Source: Microglena sp. YARC
Lineage: Eukaryota > Chlorophyta > Chlorophyceae > Chlamydomonadales > Chlamydomonadaceae
Length of the DNA: 64,000 nt
NCBI GenBank assembly: GCA_022414725.1
Contig: CM039462.1
Span: forward strand, 9,470,884 to 9,534,883
Reading direction: 5' to 3'
The translations under genes and the position numbers were made by a program. Positions 1 through 13,647 of this stretch are shown piece by piece (within the stretch, counting starts at the first letter, position 1; every line of letters starts with the position of its first letter). The notes under the pieces were generated by a model. The model worked only from the letters and a program-made list of their open reading frames with translations, had not been told where the DNA came from and made no database searches.

Positions 1-3000
1 CGATTGATGGATGGGTAGGGGGAGGCGCTCTGATGGGGCTTTGTAGCATGCATGGATGGATAGTGTTTGTGAATCAGTTTATGTGAGGGTGCCTTGTAGC
101 ATGGATGGATGGGTAGGAGGGCAGGGCAGCTCTGATGGGGCTTGTAGCAATATGGATGATAGTGTTTGTGATAGTTTATGTGAGGGTGCCTTGTAGCATG
201 GATGGATGGGTAGGGGGAGGCGCTCTGATGGGGCCTTGTAGCATGCATGGATGGGTAGTGTTTGTGATAGTTTATGTGAGGGTGCCTTGTAGCATGGATG
301 GATGGGTAGGGGGAAGGCGCTCTGATGGGGCCTTGTAGCATGATGGATGGATAGTGTTTTGTGATAGTTTATGTGAGGGTGCCTTGTAGCATGGATGGAT
401 GGTAGGGGGAGGCGCTCTGATGGGCCTTGTAGCATGGCATGGATGGGTAGTGTTTGTGATAGTTTATGTGAGGGTGCCTTGTAGACCATGGATGGATGGG
501 TTAGGGGGAGGCGCTCTGATGGGCCTTGTAGCACATGCATGGATGGGTAGTGTTTGTGAATAGTTTATGTGAGGGTGCCTTCGTAGCATGGATGGATGGG
601 TAGGGATGGGGCTCGTGATGGGGCGTTGTAGCATAGATGGATGGGTAGTTTTGTGATAGTTTATGTGAGGGTGCCTGTTATATATTAATGGATGGATGGG
701 TAGGGGGGCGCTGATGGGCCTTGTTAGCATAGATGGATGGATAGTGTTTATGATGTTTATAGGTTGCCTGTACGCATGGATGGATGGGTAGGGGGAGGGC
801 TCTGATGGGGGCCTATGCATAGCATGCATGAGATGGGATAGTGTTTTGGTGATATGTTTTTGTATGTGTGGAGGGTGCCATTGTAAGCATGGATGGATGG
901 GTAGAGGGAGGCTGGGTCGAGAAGGGGGACCCTAGTTGTCTAGCATGTCATGGGATGTGGTAGGTTTTGTTTGTGGATACGTTTGATGTGAGGGTGGCCA
1001 TTGTCACATGGAATGGGGAGTGGGTAGGAGCGGGGAGGCGGCTCTGATTGGGCGAATTCGTAGCTGCCAATGAAGTGGACTAGTGTTTTGTGATAGAGTT
1101 TATGGTGAGGGGATAGCCTTGTCCGCATGGATGTGGATGGGTAGGGGGAGGCTTGTAGCTGCGATGGGGCCTTCGTAGCATAGCAAGTGGATGGGTAGTG
1201 TTTGTGATAGTTTTATGTGAGGGTGCCTTGTAGGGCATGGATGGATGGGTAGGGGGAGGCGCTCTGATGGGGCCGTTGTAAGCAGCATGGATGGATGGGT
1301 AGTGTTTTGTGTTTATCAGGGTGCCTTTAGCATATGATGCGGTGGGGGAGGCTCACTGATGGGGGCCTTGTAGGCAATGGATGGATGGGTAGTGTTTGGG
1401 TGATAGTTTATGTAGGGTGCCTTGTCGCATGGATGGATGGGTAGGGGGAGCGCTCTGATGGGGCCTTGTGGTGCATGCATGGGGATGGTAGTAGTTATGT
1501 GATAGGGTGCCTTGTAGCATGGAATGGATGGGTAGGGGGAGGCGCTCTGATGGGGCCTTGTAAGCATGGTATGGATGGAGTGTTTGTGATTAGTTTTTAT
1601 GTGAGGGCTCCTTGTAAGGCATGGATGGATGGGTAGGGGGAGTGCTGCTCTGATGGGGCCTTGTAGCATGGCATGGGATGGGTATGTTTTGTGATAGTTT
1701 ATGTGATGGGTTGCCTTTGTAGCATGGATGGAATGGGTAGGGGGAGGGCTCTGATGAGCCTTGGTAGCATGCATGGATGGTAGTGTTTGTGATAGTTTAT
1801 GTAGGGTGTTTAGCATGGATGATGGAGTAGGTAGGGAGAGCGCGCTCTGAATGGGCCTTGTATGTGAGGGATGCCTTGTAGATGGCCTTGATAGGGTGGA
1901 TGGGTAGGGGGCTCTGAGGCATGCATGGAATGGGTAAGTGTTTTGTGATAGTTTATGTGAGGGTGCTTTGTTCATGGAATGATAGGGGAGGCGGAATGGA
2001 AGCCTTGTAGCAGGCGGTGCCCTTTGTGCATGCTCTGATAGGCATGATAGTGTTTTGTGATAGTATGTGATGTGTGATGGATTGGAGGGTGCGCTGCTGA
2101 TGGGGCTTGTAGCATGGATGAGATAGGCATAGGTGGGAAGCGCTCTGATGGGGCCCTTGTAGCATGCATGGGATGGATAGTGTTTGTGATAGTTTTATGT
2201 GAGGGTGCCTTGTAGCATGATGGTGGTAAGGGGGGAGGCGCTCTGATGGGGCTGTTGTGGCAATGGAATGGTTGGATAGTGTTTGTGATGTGATAGTTTA
2301 ACTGTGAGGTGTTGTCGCATGGATGGAATGGGTAGGAGGAGGCGCTCTGATGGGGCCTTGTAGCATGGATGGATGGGTAGTGTTTGTGGGGATAGTTTAC
2401 TGTGAGGGGTGGCCTGTAGCATGGATAAATGTGGTGGGGTGAGGGGATCTCGTGATGGTTGCCTTGTGGCATGGATCATGGATGGGTCAGTGTTTGTGAT
2501 AGTTTTTATGTGAGGGGTGCCTTGGTAGGCATGGTTATGGATGGGTAGGGGGAGGCGCTCTGGATGGGCCGTTGTAGCATGCATGAAATGGGTAGTTGTT
2601 GTGTAGTTTATTTGAGGGTGCTTTGTAGCAATGGATGGATGGGTAGGGGAGGCGCTTCTGGATTGAGCTTGTAGCATGGACTGGATGGGATAGTGTTTGT
2701 GATAGTTTAATGTGAGGGTGCCTTGTCACATGGATGGTATGGGTAGGGGGAGGGCGCTCTGATGGGGCCCTTGTAGCATAGATGGATGGGGTAGTGTTTG
2801 TGATGTTTAATTGAGGGTGCCCTGTCGCATGGGTTGGATGGGTAGGGGGAGGCCCCGTCTGAATGGGGCTTGTAGGAATGCAATGGATGGGATAGTGTTT
2901 TGTGATAAGTTTATGTGAGGGTGGCCCCTTGTAGCAGGATGGTATGGGTAAGGGGGACTGGGCCGCTCTGATGGGGCCCTTGTAGCATGGATTGTGATGC
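1..3000. repeat. 96-bp satellite array, noisy left part
   Basis: Tandem array whose consensus is a dimer of two related half-units (about 45 and 51 bp), each starting TGTAGCATGGATGGATGG. One half continues with GGGGGAGGCGCTCTGATGGG, the other with AGTGTTTGTGATAGTTTATG. Units here carry very frequent single-base indels, increasing toward the gap at 3001. Long open frames in it change frame at each indel and are translations of repeat. No gene seen. Confidence 0.95.
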
Positions 3001-4000
3001 NNNNNNNNNNNNNNNNNNNNNNNNNNNNNNNNNNNNNNNNNNNNNNNNNNNNNNNNNNNNNNNNNNNNNNNNNNNNNNNNNNNNNNNNNNNNNNNNNNNN
3101 NNNNNNNNNNNNNNNNNNNNNNNNNNNNNNNNNNNNNNNNNNNNNNNNNNNNNNNNNNNNNNNNNNNNNNNNNNNNNNNNNNNNNNNNNNNNNNNNNNNN
3201 NNNNNNNNNNNNNNNNNNNNNNNNNNNNNNNNNNNNNNNNNNNNNNNNNNNNNNNNNNNNNNNNNNNNNNNNNNNNNNNNNNNNNNNNNNNNNNNNNNNN
3301 NNNNNNNNNNNNNNNNNNNNNNNNNNNNNNNNNNNNNNNNNNNNNNNNNNNNNNNNNNNNNNNNNNNNNNNNNNNNNNNNNNNNNNNNNNNNNNNNNNNN
3401 NNNNNNNNNNNNNNNNNNNNNNNNNNNNNNNNNNNNNNNNNNNNNNNNNNNNNNNNNNNNNNNNNNNNNNNNNNNNNNNNNNNNNNNNNNNNNNNNNNNN
3501 NNNNNNNNNNNNNNNNNNNNNNNNNNNNNNNNNNNNNNNNNNNNNNNNNNNNNNNNNNNNNNNNNNNNNNNNNNNNNNNNNNNNNNNNNNNNNNNNNNNN
3601 NNNNNNNNNNNNNNNNNNNNNNNNNNNNNNNNNNNNNNNNNNNNNNNNNNNNNNNNNNNNNNNNNNNNNNNNNNNNNNNNNNNNNNNNNNNNNNNNNNNN
3701 NNNNNNNNNNNNNNNNNNNNNNNNNNNNNNNNNNNNNNNNNNNNNNNNNNNNNNNNNNNNNNNNNNNNNNNNNNNNNNNNNNNNNNNNNNNNNNNNNNNN
3801 NNNNNNNNNNNNNNNNNNNNNNNNNNNNNNNNNNNNNNNNNNNNNNNNNNNNNNNNNNNNNNNNNNNNNNNNNNNNNNNNNNNNNNNNNNNNNNNNNNNN
3901 NNNNNNNNNNNNNNNNNNNNNNNNNNNNNNNNNNNNNNNNNNNNNNNNNNNNNNNNNNNNNNNNNNNNNNNNNNNNNNNNNNNNNNNNNNNNNNNNNNNN
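3001..4000. other. assembly gap (1,000 N)
   Basis: Exactly 1,000 unresolved bases inside the 96-bp satellite. The round length suggests an arbitrary gap size, so the true array length is unknown. Confidence 0.99.
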
Positions 4001-7000
4001 TTGTCGCAGTGTGAGTGGTTGGGTAGGGGGCAAGGCGCTCTGGAGTTGCTGGCCGTTGTGAGCAGGATGGATTGACTGGATATGTGTGTGGTGTTGTGAA
4101 TAGGGTTTTATTAGATGAGGGGTTGGCTTTGATCGCTATGGATGGATGGATTAGGGGCGTGAGGGCGCTTCTGAGGTGGGCTTGTATGCAGTGCATGGGA
4201 TGGGTAGTGATTCGCTGCCTTGTTTGGATGATGTGATTGACGGGTGTGCTTGTTGTGAGCGATGGATGGTATTGGTAGGGGGAGGCGAGCTCTGATGGGG
4301 CTTGTAATGCAGGGAGAACTAATTGGGGGAAATGAGGTTTGAATAAGGTGTTTTGTGGGTATGGGTGGGTCTCTTTGATGTGGGTGTGGCTTGGTTAGCA
4401 TGCGGATGGATGGGTAGCGTGTGGGGATGGCGCTTCGTGGATGAGGTGGGGCTGCTTGGTAGATGGATTGGATATGGAAGTGAGGTATGTGGGTGTTTTG
4501 TGCAATCTCGTTTATCGTGGAGGTGCCTTGTTAGTCATGGGATAAATGGGTGGGGTGAGGGGATCTGGATGGTGCCGGTTGTGGCCAATGTGCGCACTCG
4601 GCGCTAGTGTGTTTGTTGTGGAAAGTGGTTATTGCGTAAGGGTGCGGTTGTAGCATGGAGTGGGTAGGCGGTGGAGGCCGCTCTGATGGGCGAGTTCGGT
4701 GCTTTGATTGGTGTTGGTTTGTGATAAATTTGATGTTGAGAGGGTCCCTTTAGATGTATAATAGGATCTATGGGAGCGGTATCTGATTTGGTGCTGGTCG
4801 CGCTGTAGTTGCATCGGATGGGAGACTGAGGTAGTGTTACTGATAGTTTAGTGTGGATAGCTTAGATGCATGTGAGTGGATTGGATTGGCGAGGGAGTGC
4901 GCTCTGATTGGGGCTTGTGTCATATGACTGGAATTGGATGTGAAGCTGGTTTGTGATTAGATTTATGTTAGCTAGGATGTTGCATGGTAGCCGGGGATGG
5001 ATGGTGTAGGGTCGAGGAGGCGACTGTACATGCTGAATACGGGGGTGGTCTAGTACGTCTTGATGGATGCGGATTAGTAATGTTGTGATATTTAGCGTAA
5101 GAGTAGCCGCTCTGATAGCAGGGTGTACTGGTTGATAGGGTGCGTTAGGGGTGAAAGGCATCTCTGATGGGGGCTCCGTTGTCGACGCGATATGATTTGG
5201 GAATGGATGGGGTGGTGTTTTTTTAGGTGTGATAGTTGTAGTTTCGAGGTGGCTTGTGCCTGACTAGCATGGATGGTGTGTGATCGGGAGGCGCTCTGAA
5301 GGGTTGTGTAGCATTGCCATGGATGGGTAGGGGTAGAAGTGTTTTGTTGTGTTGTAGTAGTTAGTGTGGAGGGGGGCGCCCTTTGGTTAGCATGGATGGG
5401 ATGCGGTAGCCCACTGGTGGGTATAGGGCTTCGGGATGGGAGGGCCTGTAGCATGGGATGGAGGGTAGTGTTTGTGGCAATAGTTTATGTGAGGTGGCCT
5501 TTAGCATGGGTGGATGGTAGGGGAGCGCTCTGATGGGGCCTTGTAGGCATGCCATAAGTATGGGTTAGTGTTTGGGTAATAGTGTGGGTTGTGGAAGGGT
5601 GAGCGCTTGGTGTCGTAAATTGTGATGGAGTTGGTGTAACATTCAGGCAAGATGAGCCAGCCTCTGATGGGGCCTTGTTGGGTTAGCATGAGGGGATTGG
5701 AACTGGAATAAGGTTGTTTTTTGTCGATAGTTATGTTGTACCTTTGTAGGTGTCCTACATTTTGATAGCTATGGATGGGATGGGTGAGGGGGAGCGAAGC
5801 GCCTCCGGTGGACTGGTTGGTGTGTCGAGGTTCCTCCTTGTTGCATTGGGATGGATCTTGACTAGAGTTTCGTTGAGTTCAAGGTTTAGAGTGTGGGAGG
5901 GTGCCGTTGTCGCAGAGTGATGTAGAGTAGTGGTTTTAGGGGTATGGCAGTCATCTTATGAATGGGTGCTATTTGAGTTGAGCATGTAGGTCTAGGATTT
6001 GAAGGGATGAATGTTGGTACTCGATAGACAATGTTATGCGGTGCATGTTGCAGAGCATTAGGTGATATGGATGGCTGGTAATCGGGGGAGTAGGCGCATC
6101 ATGATGGTCGGACCTCGCTGGCTTGGATTCGTGTATTGTGCTTATTTCTGCGAGGGCGTAGATGGCTGGCATGGGTTAGGGCGGCGCCTCTGCTGGGCGC
6201 CCTGCGCATGGATGGTAGCTCGTGTTTTGTGATAGTTTAGGTGCGGGTGCACTGTGCTGGCATGGATGGCATGGTAGGGGGAGGCACTCTGATGGGGACT
6301 TGTAGCATAGATGGATGGATAAGTGTTTTGTGATCGTCTTAATGTGAGTTCGGGGTGCTTGTGTAGCATGGTTGGACTGGGTATAGGGGCGGAGCGCTCT
6401 GATGGGCCTTGTGCCATGAAGGCATGGGTAGTGTTTGTGATATTTATCTTTGAGAGGTGCCTTGATAGCATTGGATGGCTGGGTTAGGGGAGGCGCTCTG
6501 ATAGGACGCCTTGTCGATAGCATGGATGGGTAGTGTTTTGTACTCGTTTATGATGGAGGGTGCCTTGTCGCATGGATCGGATGGTAGGGAGGGCGCGCTG
6601 ATCTGGGGCCTGTGTCGACATGCATGGTATCGGGGTAGTGATTGAGTTGATAGTTTATGTTGAGGTGGCTTTGCTAGCAGGTCGAGAGGGATGGGCTACT
6701 TGGGAGGCCTTCTGATACGCCCTTGTAGCATGGACATGATGATGGATAGTGTCTGGATAGTTTGGATGTGAGGGTGCCTATGTAGCATGGATGGATGATG
6801 GGTGCTTTGCTAGTTAGGTTAGCATGGGGTGCGCTCGGGATGGATAGTGTTTGTGATCGTTTATGTGGAGGTTGCCTTGTAGCATCGGATGCCACTGGTC
6901 GGGGTAGATCTGATGGGCCTATGGGCATTAGTATGGATGGTCGCTGGTTTAATTGTGATCGTTTATGTGGGGTAGGCCTTGTCGGGGTGGCTGGTGGGGC

Positions 7001-10000
7001 GAGACGCTGCTGGGAGCTTGTCGCCACTATGGACTCGTGTTGTGATGTTTTAGTGTGAGTGGGTACTGCCTTGTCGCATGGACTGGCTGGGTAGGGGAGG
7101 CGGGCTCTGATGGGGCCTTGTAGCATAGCTGGATGGCTCGTGTTTGTGATAGTTTATGTGCGGGTGCCTTGTAGCATGGTGGATGGGTAGGGGGAGGCGG
7201 CGCTCTGAGGGCCCTTGTACGGCATAGATGGATGGGTAGGGTTTGGTTGATTGTTTTGTGAGGGTGTGTATGCGGATGGATGGGTATAGCATGGATGGAG
7301 GTCGCTGTTTTGTGGATTTCCAGGTTGTGCGCGTGCCTGCCTGTTACGGGGCCTGATGGGCCTTGTCGCGAATTGCCTGGGCTGGGATAGTGCTTGATAG
7401 TTCATGAGGTCTAGGGGGAGGCGCTCTGATGACTATGGATGGATGGGGCTACTGTGGGGTGCCTGTCTGTCGTCGCGCTCTGGATGGTGTATGATAAGTT
7501 TCTGTGAGGGTGCCTTGTTAGACATGCGAGATGGCTAGGGGGAGCGCTCTGATCTGGGCCTTGTAGGCATGCCATGGCATGGGTAGATGATTGTCGATAG
7601 TTCTGAGGGTGCTTTGTCGCATGGAGTGGACAATGGGTAGGGGGGATTGTGTCGCTCTGATGGGGCGTTGAAGCATGGATGGACTGGTTGTTTTGTGGTG
7701 TTTATGTTAGAGGGGTGCCTTGTCGCATGGATGGATGGGTAGTTGTTGGGGGAGGCGTTGCTCTGAATGGGGCTTGTGGCATGGATGGTGATTGGAGTGT
7801 TTGTGTGTTTAGTGTTGTGGGGTGCCTGTGTAGTATAAATGAGTGAGGGGTTGGATGCGTGCTTGTGGCATGTCTGGCTTGGGTGTGTGTGCTCGTTTCT
7901 GTGAGGGTGCCTTGTGATGGGTGACTACTGACTAGAGGGCCTTTGTGGGATGGGCATGGATGGATGGAAGTGTTCTTGCTGCTATGTGAGGGGGCCTGGA
8001 TGGATGGGTATGGGAGGCGCTCTGATGGGGCCTTGTGTAGCTTTTGAATAGGATGGATGAGTGTTCTGTGTTTGTGCTGATTCGTGTAGTGTGGAGGGTG
8101 CCTTGTCGGGCATGGAGTATGTGGTGAGGATGCTTGGGTGGTTAGTGTTTTCCGTGATAGTTTATGTGAGGGTGCCTTTGTAGCATGGATGGATGGGTAG
8201 GGGGGAGGCGCTCTGATGGGGGCCTTGTGCATGGATGGATGGATAGTGTTTGTGATAGTTTATGTGAGGGTGCCTGGGTGTAGCTAGAAGTATGGATGGA
8301 TGGGTAGGGGGGAGGCGCTGCTGATGGGGCATTGTAGGCATGATGGATGGATAGTTTGTGATAGTTTACGGTGAGGTGCGCTTGAGCATGGATGGATGGG
8401 TAGGGGGAGGCGCTCTGATGGGGCCTTGTAGCATGCTATGGATGGTAGTGGTTTTGTGATAGTTCTGTGAGGGTGCCTTGTGCATGGATGGATGGGTAGG
8501 GGGAGGCGCTCTGATGTGGGCCTTGTAGCATGCAGATGGGTAGTGTTTGTGATAGTTTATGTGAGGGTGCCTTGTAGCATGGATGGATGGGTAGGGGAGC
8601 GCTCTGAGGGCCTTGCTAGGGTGCGCTTGTTAGCAAATGGTTTAGGTGGATGATAGTGTTTGTGATAGTTTTATGTGTAGGGTGGCTTGGCATGGATGAT
8701 GGGTAGGGGGAAGCGCTCTGATGGGCCTGTGCCTAGCATGGATGGGTAGTGTTTGTGAATCAGTTTTATGTGAGGGTGGCTTGTCGCATGGGAATGGCGG
8801 ATAGGGGGAGGCGGCTCTTGATGGGGCCTTGTAGCATCGTATGGCTCTGATGGTGTAGTTTTGCTGTGATTGATGTATGTGAGGGTGCCTTGTATTGGCA
8901 TGGATGGATGGGTAGGGGGAGGCCTCTGTTTGGGCCTTGTCGCATAGATGGATGGATACGGATGGGATGTTTGTGATAGTTTATGTGAGGGTGCTTGTCG
9001 CATGGATGGATGAAGGTAGGGGAGGCGCTTGATGGGGCCTTGTAGCATGGATGGATGGGTAGTGATTGTGATAGTTTATGTGAGGGTGCCTTGTAGCATG
9101 GATGGATGGGTAGGGGGAGGCGCTCTGATGGGGCCTTGTAGCATGGATGGATGGATAGTGTTTGTGATAGTTTAGGTGAGGGTGCCTTGTAGCATGGATG
9201 GATGGGTAGGGGGAGGCACTCTGATGGGGCCTTGTAGCATAGATGGATGGATAGTGTTTGTGATAGTTTATGTGAGGGTGCCTTGTAGCATGGATGGATG
9301 GGTAAGGGGAGGCGCTCTGATGGGGCCTTGTAGCATGGATGGGTGGTAGTGTTTGTGATAGTTTATGTGAGGTGCTTGTAGCAATGGATGGATGGGTAGG
9401 GGGAGGCGCTCTGATGGGGCCTTGTAGCTATGGATGGATGATCGATGGAGTGTTTGTGCATCGTTTATGTGAGGTGGCCTTGTCGCATGGATGGATGGAT
9501 GGTTAGGGGAGGCGCTCTGATGGGGCCTTGTAGCATAGATGGATGGATAGTGTTTGTGATAGTTTATGTGAGGGTGCTTTGTAGTAGATGGTATGGGGTA
9601 GGGGGAGGCGCTCTGATGGGGCCTTTGGCATGGATGGATGGGATAGTGTTTGTGATAGTTTATGGTGAGGGGTGGCCTTGTAGCATGGATGGGATGGGGT
9701 ATGGGAGGCGGAGGCGCTCTGATGGGGCCTTGTAGCATAGATGGATGGATAGTGTTTGTGTTTATGTAGGTGTTTATTGTGAGGGTGAGGGCCCTTGTAG
9801 CATGGATGGATGGGGTAGGGGAGGCGCTCTGAGGGCCTTTGTAGCTGCGATGGATGGTAGTGTTTGTGATCGTTTATGTGAGGGTGCCTTGTAGCATGGA
9901 ATGGGTAGGGGCCTTGAGGCGCTGATGGGGCCTTGTGGCATGGATGGATGGATAGTGTTTGTGATAGTTTATGTGAGGGTGCCTTGTAGCCATGGATGGA

Positions 10001-11750
10001 TGGGTAGGGGGAGGCGCTCTGATGGGGCCTTGTAGCAATGGATGGTGGTAGTGTTTATGATGGGCCTTGTAGTTTATGTGAGGGTGCCTTGTCGCAAGTT
10101 GTGGATGGATGGGTAGGGGGAGGCGCTCTGATGGGGCCTTTGTAGCATAGATGGATGGGATAGTGTTTGTGATAGTTTATGTGAGGGTGCCTTGTAGCAT
10201 GGATGGATGGGTAGGGGGAGGCGCTCTGATGGGGCCTTGTAGCATGGATGGATGGATAGTGGTTTGTGATAGCAGGGTGCCTTCGTATTTATGGATGGAT
10301 GGGTAGGGGGAGGCGCTCTGATGGGGCCTTGTAGCATAGACATGGATGCGATAGTGATTGTGATAGTTTATGTGAGGGTGCCTTGTAGCATGGATGGAAA
10401 TGGGTAAGGGGGAGGCGCTCTGATGGGGCCTTGTAGCATGGATGGATGGGATAGTGTTTGTGATAGTTTATGTGAGGTGCCTTGTAGCATGGATGGATGG
10501 GTAGGGGGAGGCGCTCTGATGGGGCCTTGTAGCATGGATGGATGGATAGTGTTTGTGATAGTTTATGTGAGGGTGCCTTGTAGCATGGATGGATGGGTAG
10601 GGGGAGGCGCTCTGATGGGGCCTTGTGGCATGCATGGATGGGTAGTGATTGTGATAGTTTATGTGAGGGTGCTTTGTAGCATGGATGGATGGGTAGGGGG
10701 AGGCGCTCTGATGGGGCCTTGTAGCATGGATGGATGGATAGTGTTTGTGATCGTTTATGTGAGGGTGCCTTGTCGCATGGATGGATGGGTAGGGGGAGGC
10801 GCTCTGATGGGGCCTTGTAGCATAGATGGATGGATAGTGTTTGTGATAGTTTATGTGAGGGTGCCTTGTAGCATGGATGGATGGGTAGGGGAGGCGCTCT
10901 GATGGGGCCTTGTAGCATGGATGGATGGATAGTGTTTGTGATAGTTTAGGTGAGGGTGCCTTGTAGCATGGATGGATGGGTAGGGGGAGGCACTCTGATG
11001 GGGCCTTGTAGCATAGATGGATGGATAGTGTTTGTGATTAGTTTATGTGAGGGTGCCTTGTAGCATGGATGGATGGGTAGGGGGAGGCGCTCTGATGGGG
11101 CCTTGTAGCATGCATGGATGGGTAGTGATTGTGATAGTTTATGTGAGGGTGCCTTGTAGCATGGATGGATGGGTAGGGGGAGGCGCTCTGATGGGGCCTT
11201 GTAGCATGGATGGATGGATAGTGTTTGTGATCGTTTATGTGAGGGGTGCCTTGTCGCATGGATGGATGGGTAGGGGGAGGCGCTCTGATGGGGCCTTGTA
11301 GCATGGATGGATGGATTAGTGTTTGTGATAGTTTATGTGAGGGTGCCTTGTAGCATGGATGGATGGGTAGGGGGAGGCGCTCTGATGGGGCCTTGTAGCA
11401 TGGATGGATGGATAGTGTTTGTGATCGTTTATGTGAGGGTGCCTTGTAGCATGGATAAATGGGTGGGGTGAGGGGATCTGATGGTGCCTTGTGGCATGGA
11501 TGGATGGGTAGTGTTTGTGATAGTTTATGTGAGGGTGCCTTGTAGCATGGATGGATGGGTAGGGGGAGGCGCTCTGATGGGGCCTTGTAGCATGCATGGA
11601 TGGGTAGTGTTTGTGATAGTTTATGTGAGGGTGCCTTGTCGCATGGATGGATGGGTAGGGGGAGGCGCTCTGATGGGGCCTTGTAGCATGCATGGATGGG
11701 TAGTGTTTGTGATAGTTTATGTGAGGGTGCCTTGTAGCATGGATGGATGG
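4001..11750. repeat. 96-bp satellite array, right part
   Basis: Continuation of the 96-bp dimer satellite. From about 4.0 to 7.9 kb units are heavily corrupted by indels. From about 9 kb, and especially 10.4-11.75 kb, they are almost perfect; two GTAGGGGGAG anchors at 10501 and 10597 are exactly 96 bp apart. A variant half-unit with ATAAATGGGTGGGGTGAGGG occurs near 11452 and in degraded form near 2427 and 4540. The array stops abruptly at about 11750 in unique sequence. No gene seen. Confidence 0.95.
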
Positions 11751-12183
11751 ATGCATAGACAAGCAATCTCTGCTCACCCTGAGGTCATTGATTGAGAGAG
11801 GAGGAATCAAGGACGTTGATAAGCTGATACGGACAAAGCGAGTACTATTGAAGAACTATATGCATGTACTGTGACATAAATGTATAAACTATATTGTATA
11901 ACTATTTGCATGCATTCTGGTGATGAACTATAAACAAGGGCTTTGATGAAGAACTTTATGCATGTGCTCTAATGCAGATTTATACACATCCTGACATGTA
12001 TTATAATGTAGATTGATACGCATGTTGTCATGTGCTCTAATGAAGGATTGTACACATGCTATATAATGTAGACATGTACTCTAATGTAGATTGATACGCA
12101 TGTTGTCATGTGCTCTAATGAAGGATTGTACACATGTTATCTAATGTAGACATGTACACATGCACTCTCATGTATTAAGTCCG
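11751..12183. other. AT-rich spacer with 78-bp tandem duplication
   Basis: Non-coding AT-rich stretch made of variants of GCATGTGCTCTAATG and GTACACATG. A 78-bp unit is tandemly duplicated: AATGTAGATTGATACGCATG occurs at 12005 and again at 12083. No reading frame of interest. Confidence 0.7.
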
Positions 12184-12312
12184 GCTAAACTAGTCAGATA
12201 TGCCCCCCCGAACCCCCTGGGCTCCACGCTTCGCGATCCACACAGTTCTGGGGGCAGCTCGCCGCACTGGGGCCGTACTGAGTCGCTCAATTTGCGACAT
12301 GTCGCAAGCAAA
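12184..12312 (+). repeat. dispersed repeat family B, copy 1
   Basis: Begins near CTAAACTAGTCAG, then CCCCCC-rich sequence, GGGGGCAGC, CGCACTGGGGC and ends near GCGACATGTCGCA. The same order of blocks recurs at about 23.66, 35.87 and 38.70 kb, so this is an interspersed element of unknown class. Confidence 0.7.
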
Positions 12313-12449
12313 CAAACAGTGGAGGATTCCTATATGACGTGTCTCTCGTTTGTTTATAATTCTTGCTTGATTTGTTGTTTTAGTGTACTGGCACGTTCCC
12401 ATTATTGTGCGTGGTGGGGATCTGACTGATGTACATGACCCCTGCATCA

Positions 12450-12592
12450 GAGTGCGTGTGTGTGTGTGTGCGTGCGTGCGTGCGTGAGTGCATGCGTGCG
12501 TGCGTGCGTGCGTGAGTGAGTGAATGCGTGCGTGTGTGCGTGCGTGCGTGCGTGCGTGAGTGAGTGCGTGTGTGCGTGCGTGCGTGCGTGCC
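12450..12592. repeat. GTGC/GTGA microsatellite
   Basis: Imperfect alternating purine-pyrimidine run of GTGCGTGC and GTGAGTGA steps. The sequence type favours Z-DNA. No coding evidence. Confidence 0.9.
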
Positions 12593-13647
12593 CACGTCTA
12601 GTACCTGTATATTCTCCTGCCCCTCCTGGTTGTTAGAGAGAGGCCCTCCATCTTCAGCGTCATAGGGATCTGACTGATGTACATGCCATGATTATGATTG
12701 TTACCAGTTTTATGGTGATTTGGTTCCCCTTCAGGTTAATTCGGGTCCAAAAAGTTTTTTTATATATTTTCAAGATGAGGTGAACCATATTCCGGAGCTG
12801 GTCCCGATTTGACGAGGTCACTTTGGTCTATGAAACGCCCAGGGATATTTTTTCCGAAATATATTATGATTGGAATACGAGACCCCCTTTTGGCTAAAAT
12901 GATCGGAATAAGAAACCTAAACAAAAAGTTGTTTTCTTTATTTTTTACTGAAATCAGGAGGTGTCAAGGCCTCCAAAAATTTCATTCTCCCAATCGATTT
13001 TTTCTGATAATGGGGCTGTAATCGCATGTATTATTGCGATATTATGAGACATTTTTCAGGTCATTCTGAGCACCTCATTTAGGGGGGCGTGGGGGGTGGG
13101 GGGTGGTCAGCCCTCCTCAGATTGTTTTCTAACTTTTTACTCAGACCTTTAAATGGCATTCTGAGACCACCCTTGAGTAGGCCTTGGTAAGGGCAGTCCA
13201 TTGGCACCACTTTGGAACTTCCGCAATAAGTATCTACCCCTTGGGTGGGTGGGTGGGTGGGTTGTTGGGTGAATGGGGTTGAAAACTGAATTTTGACTAT
13301 CAGACAATCCCTGTGTGGGAATTCCGAGGACGCCATTATGTGCGCCATACTGTAAACCCACAATCCATATCTAAGTTTTTTTAAAGGGGGTATTTCGATT
13401 TAAGGGGGGGGGGGGGGGGGGGCAGCCCCCTCAGGTTTTTTAGGGATAGGTGTCCCCCTTTTTTTTATACTCCTGCTGAAATTGACTAAAAATGACCAAA
13501 ATCTACCAAAATCGGAGTAAGGATCCTGTTTTGGGAGGAAAACAGGGGGGGGAAAAAAGAAAAGGAATAAGATTTCCTCTTCTAAATTTGAAAACAAATC
13601 CCTGGGAAACGCCCCTACATGCCCCCCCCCCCCCCCCTATCCCGTTT
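12593..13647. other. non-genic stretch with poly-G and poly-C runs
   Basis: No recognisable exon. Contains a duplicated GGGATCTGACTGATGTACAT block (also just before the microsatellite), GGTGGGTGGG minisatellite at about 13245, a 20-nt G run near 13402 and a C run near 13622. Short open frames here show no family resemblance. Confidence 0.5.

Noticed and set aside
2535..4196. Long frames crossing 3001-4000
   Set aside because: They run through 1,000 N bases and satellite; no information.
10400..11750. CRISPR-like regular repeats
   Set aside because: Units are contiguous with no unique spacers, and the genome is eukaryotic; same conclusion for the 83-bp and 42-bp arrays.
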